The notes beneath the pieces were generated by a model. The model had not been told where the DNA came from, searched no databases, and worked only from the letters and a program-made list of their open reading frames with translations. Shown here one piece after another: positions 62,078 through 64,000 of a DNA stretch of 64,000 nucleotides (positions are counted from its first letter, which is position 1; every line of letters begins with the position of its first letter). The DNA is from Silanimonas sp. (lineage in GTDB: Bacteria; Pseudomonadota; Gammaproteobacteria; Xanthomonadales; Xanthomonadaceae): NCBI GenBank assembly GCA_018334015.1, contig JAGXTI010000007.1, positions 1 through 64,000 of the forward strand, in the 5' to 3' direction. The position numbers and the translations under genes were made by a program.

Positions 62078-63154
62078 TCAGAACGCCGCGTCGAAGGCCA
62101 CCTCGCCCTCCACGCCCACTTGATAGGCGCTGACCCGCCGCTCGAAGAAGTTGGTCAGCTCCTGCACGTCCTGCAGGTCCATGAACGGGAACGGGTTGCG
62201 CGCCCCGGTCTTGGCCTTCAAGCCGAGCTGCACGCGGCGCTGGTCGGCCACGTAATCGAGGTATTCGCGCATGTCCTTGAGCGAGAGGCCGGCCATGCCG
62301 CCGGCCAGCACGTCCTCGGCGAAGGCCAGCTCGACGGCTACCGCCTCGTCGAGCATGCGATCGACCTCGATCGCCCAGGCGGCATCGCACAGATCCGGCT
62401 CCTCTTCGCGCGCGGTGTGCAGCACCGCCATCGCGAAGGCCATGTGCGCGCTCTCGTCGCGGAACACCCAGTTGGTGCCCGAGGCAAGGCCGTGCAGCAG
62501 GCCGCGCGAGCGCAGGTAGTAGACGTAGGCGAAGGCGGCGAAGAAGAACAGGCCTTCGATGCAAGTGGCGAAGCAGGCGAGGTTGAGCAGGAAGCGCCGG
62601 CGGTCCGCGGGCGTGTCCAGCCGCTCCATCGACTGGATCGAATCGATCCAGCGGAAGCAGAAATCGGCCTTGGCCTTGATGCTGGGGATGTTCTCGACCG
62701 CCGCGAAGGCCTTCACCCGCTCCGCTGGATCGGGCAGGTAGGCATCCAGCAGGGTGAGGTAGAACTGCACGTGCAGGGCTTCTTCGTAGAGCTGGCGCGA
62801 TAAATACATCCGCGCTTCGGGCGCGTTGATGTGCCGGTAGAGGTTCAGCACGAGGTTGTTCGCCACGATCGAATCGCCGGTGGCGAAGAAGGCAACGAGC
62901 CGCTGCACGAGATGCCGCTCGGCGGGGCCGAGCTTGGTCGCGAGGTCCTGCACGTCCGGGGCGAAATCGACCTCTTCCACCGTCCAGGTGTTGCGAATGG
63001 CATCGCGGTACATCGCATAGAACGGCGGGTAGCGCATCGGCCGCAGGGTGAGGTCGAAACCGGGGTCGAGCAGGCGTGGCGTGCTGACCTTCGGCAGGGC
63101 GGCACCCGTGCTGTCGGTGCCTGTCGTGGCGGCAGAAAGGTCGGTGGCGTTCAC
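62078..63154 (-). CDS. nrdB: ribonucleotide reductase class Ia, small subunit
   Basis: This 358-residue protein is the radical-bearing R2 subunit. Di-iron ligands and the radical Tyr are visible: Asp in FFATGDSIVANN, then EEALHVQFY, which matches the E..H...Y arrangement of E. coli Glu115, His118 and Tyr122, and later FRDESAHMAFA (Glu and His ligands). The extreme C-terminus (VEGEVAFDAAF) would dock to NrdA. It starts at GTG in a GTGA overlap with nrdA. Confidence 0.95.
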   Translation of the reverse strand: MNATDLSAATTGTDSTGAALPKVSTPRLLDPGFDLTLRPMRYPPFYAMYRDAIRNTWTVEEVDFAPDVQDLATKLGPAERHLVQRLVAFFATGDSIVANNLVLNLYRHINAPEARMYLSRQLYEEALHVQFYLTLLDAYLPDPAERVKAFAAVENIPSIKAKADFCFRWIDSIQSMERLDTPADRRRFLLNLACFATCIEGLFFFAAFAYVYYLRSRGLLHGLASGTNWVFRDESAHMAFAMAVLHTAREEEPDLCDAAWAIEVDRMLDEAVAVELAFAEDVLAGGMAGLSLKDMREYLDYVADQRRVQLGLKAKTGARNPFPFMDLQDVQELTNFFERRVSAYQVGVEGEVAFDAAF

Positions 63155-64000
63155 TGGCAGGCCTCGCAGCTTCCGGGGTTTTCCAGCGAGCAGACGATCG
63201 CTGCCGTGTCGTCCAAAGCAGCTGGATCATCCACTCGCGAAGTCGGTGTGGCCGAGGCTCTTGCCGCCACCGTGATCTTGGCGATCTTCGTGGCCGGCCG
63301 CGAGCGCAGGTAGTAGGTGGTCTTGAGCCCTTGCTTCCAGGCGTACATGTACATCGAGGACAGGGCACCGATGCTCGGGTTTTCCATGAACAGATTGAGG
63401 GAGGCGCTCTGGTCGATGTAGGGGCCGCGCGCGGCCTGCAGGTCGATCAAGGCGCGCATCGGCAGCTCCCAGGCGGTGCGGTAGATCCGGCGTAGGGTCT
63501 CGGGGATCTCGTCGATGCCAGCGATCGAACCTTCGGCCTGCTTGATGCGATCGCGCACCTCCGGCGTCCACAGACCGAGGCGTTTCAGCTCCTCGACAAG
63601 ATGGCGGTTGACCTGCAGAAAGTCGCCGGACAGCGTCTCGCGCTTGAACAGGTTGCTGACCTGCGGCTCGATGCACTCGTAGCAGCCGGCGATCGAGGCG
63701 ATGGTGGCGGTTGGCGCGATGGCGATCAGCAGCGAATTGCGCAAGCCATGCGCGGCGATACGCTGCTTCAACGCGATCCAGCGCGGCTCGGCCGGCTCCA
63801 CCCCCCAGAGATCGAACTGCAGGCGACCCTGCGCGGCATGCGTGTCGGCAAACGCCGGATGCGCGCCTTGCGCTTCGGCCAGCTCGCAGCTCGCCGACAG
63901 CGCATGGAAGTAGATCTCGGCACTGATCCGCGTCGACAGCGTCTTGGCCGCGTCCGAATCGAAGGGCAGGCGCAGGGCGAAGAACACGTCCTGCAGGCCC
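63151..64000 (-). CDS. nrdA: ribonucleotide reductase class Ia, large subunit (3' part)
   Basis: The last ~280 codons are present; the 5' part lies beyond the right edge. Clear R1 stretches are LRNSLLIAIAPTATIASIAGC, QVSNLFKRETLSGDF, DQSASLNLFMENPSIG and MYMYAWKQGLKTTYYLRSR, which hold the radical-transfer Tyr pair (KTTYYLRS). The C-terminal ENPGSCEACQ carries the redox Cys pair that reloads the active site. It is the first gene of the nrdAB operon in the visible region. Confidence 0.95.
   Translation of the reverse strand, partial: GLQDVFFALRLPFDSDAAKTLSTRISAEIYFHALSASCELAEAQGAHPAFADTHAAQGRLQFDLWGVEPAEPRWIALKQRIAAHGLRNSLLIAIAPTATIASIAGCYECIEPQVSNLFKRETLSGDFLQVNRHLVEELKRLGLWTPEVRDRIKQAEGSIAGIDEIPETLRRIYRTAWELPMRALIDLQAARGPYIDQSASLNLFMENPSIGALSSMYMYAWKQGLKTTYYLRSRPATKIAKITVAARASATPTSRVDDPAALDDTAAIVCSLENPGSCEACQ

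Overview
The window is high-GC, densely coded DNA from a gammaproteobacterium, most likely of the Xanthomonadales/Lysobacterales. The evidence is the combination of a Pil-Chp chemosensory operon beside gshB-tonB, a TonB-dependent receptor with many Xanthomonad-like features, and the conserved gammaproteobacterial block aspS-yebC-ruvCAB-ybgC-tolQRAB-pal-cpoB-queE-queC-tRNA-Lys. Many genes overlap by 1-8 bases (ATGA or GTGA junctions), and GTG starts are frequent.

Layout. 1-608: edge of a possible leftward gene, two strong hairpins and a 35-bp tandem repeat. 609-11118 (minus): twitching/surface-sensing operon pilG-pilI-pilJ-chpA-cheB-like-chpC, with no pilH or pilK and a CheB-like protein that lacks its catalytic triad. 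11306-13131 (plus): gshB and a TonB-like transducer. 13148-18801 (minus): mrcB (PBP1B), small lipoprotein, YoaA/DinG-type helicase and tsaB in an overlapping chain. About 18.8-23.0 kb (plus): a very large multidomain glycosyltransferase. 22974-25070: relA. 25128-25649: small secreted protein. 25654-29643: hrpA. 29676-33606: sulfur module (SulP permease, rhodanese-like/DUF442, two YeeE/YedE proteins, and a divergent persulfide-dioxygenase-like enzyme) around a symmetric back-to-back promoter. 33613-33688: tRNA-Lys(UUU). 33769-42365: queuosine precursor genes, the Tol-Pal system, ruvB and ruvA; then ruvC, yebC, a small lipase-like hydrolase and aspS up to 46196.

46283-52142 is the most interesting part: a class II microcin/bacteriocin island set between aspS and fmdB, whose neighbourhood is otherwise conserved. 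On the minus strand it has an HlyD-type fusion protein broken by an in-frame amber codon, three precursor peptides that share an almost identical double-glycine leader (MRELTVNE...GG) but have unrelated cores (Pro-rich/helical, glycine-zipper, and an extraordinary Thr-rich core with two Cys), a 4-TM candidate immunity protein, a duplicated fragment of the hlyD 3' end, a membrane-anchored ClpP-fold (COG3904-like) protein, and a C39-peptidase ABC exporter. Each leader is preceded by the same hairpin, and two of the three also by an 11-12 base G tract. Base composition around 50.0-50.6 kb is visibly richer in A+T than the rest.

52144-64000: fmdB, an ABC-F ATPase (YheS-like), a TonB-dependent receptor, a divergent photolyase/cryptochrome-family protein, a deletion scar made of two truncated genes (receiver domain of a hybrid kinase; C-terminus of a hydrolase resembling 3-hydroxybutyrate oligomer hydrolase), tex, nrdB and the 3' part of nrdA. 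No CRISPR array, insertion sequence or rRNA was seen. All functional calls come from reading motifs by eye; no database search was possible.
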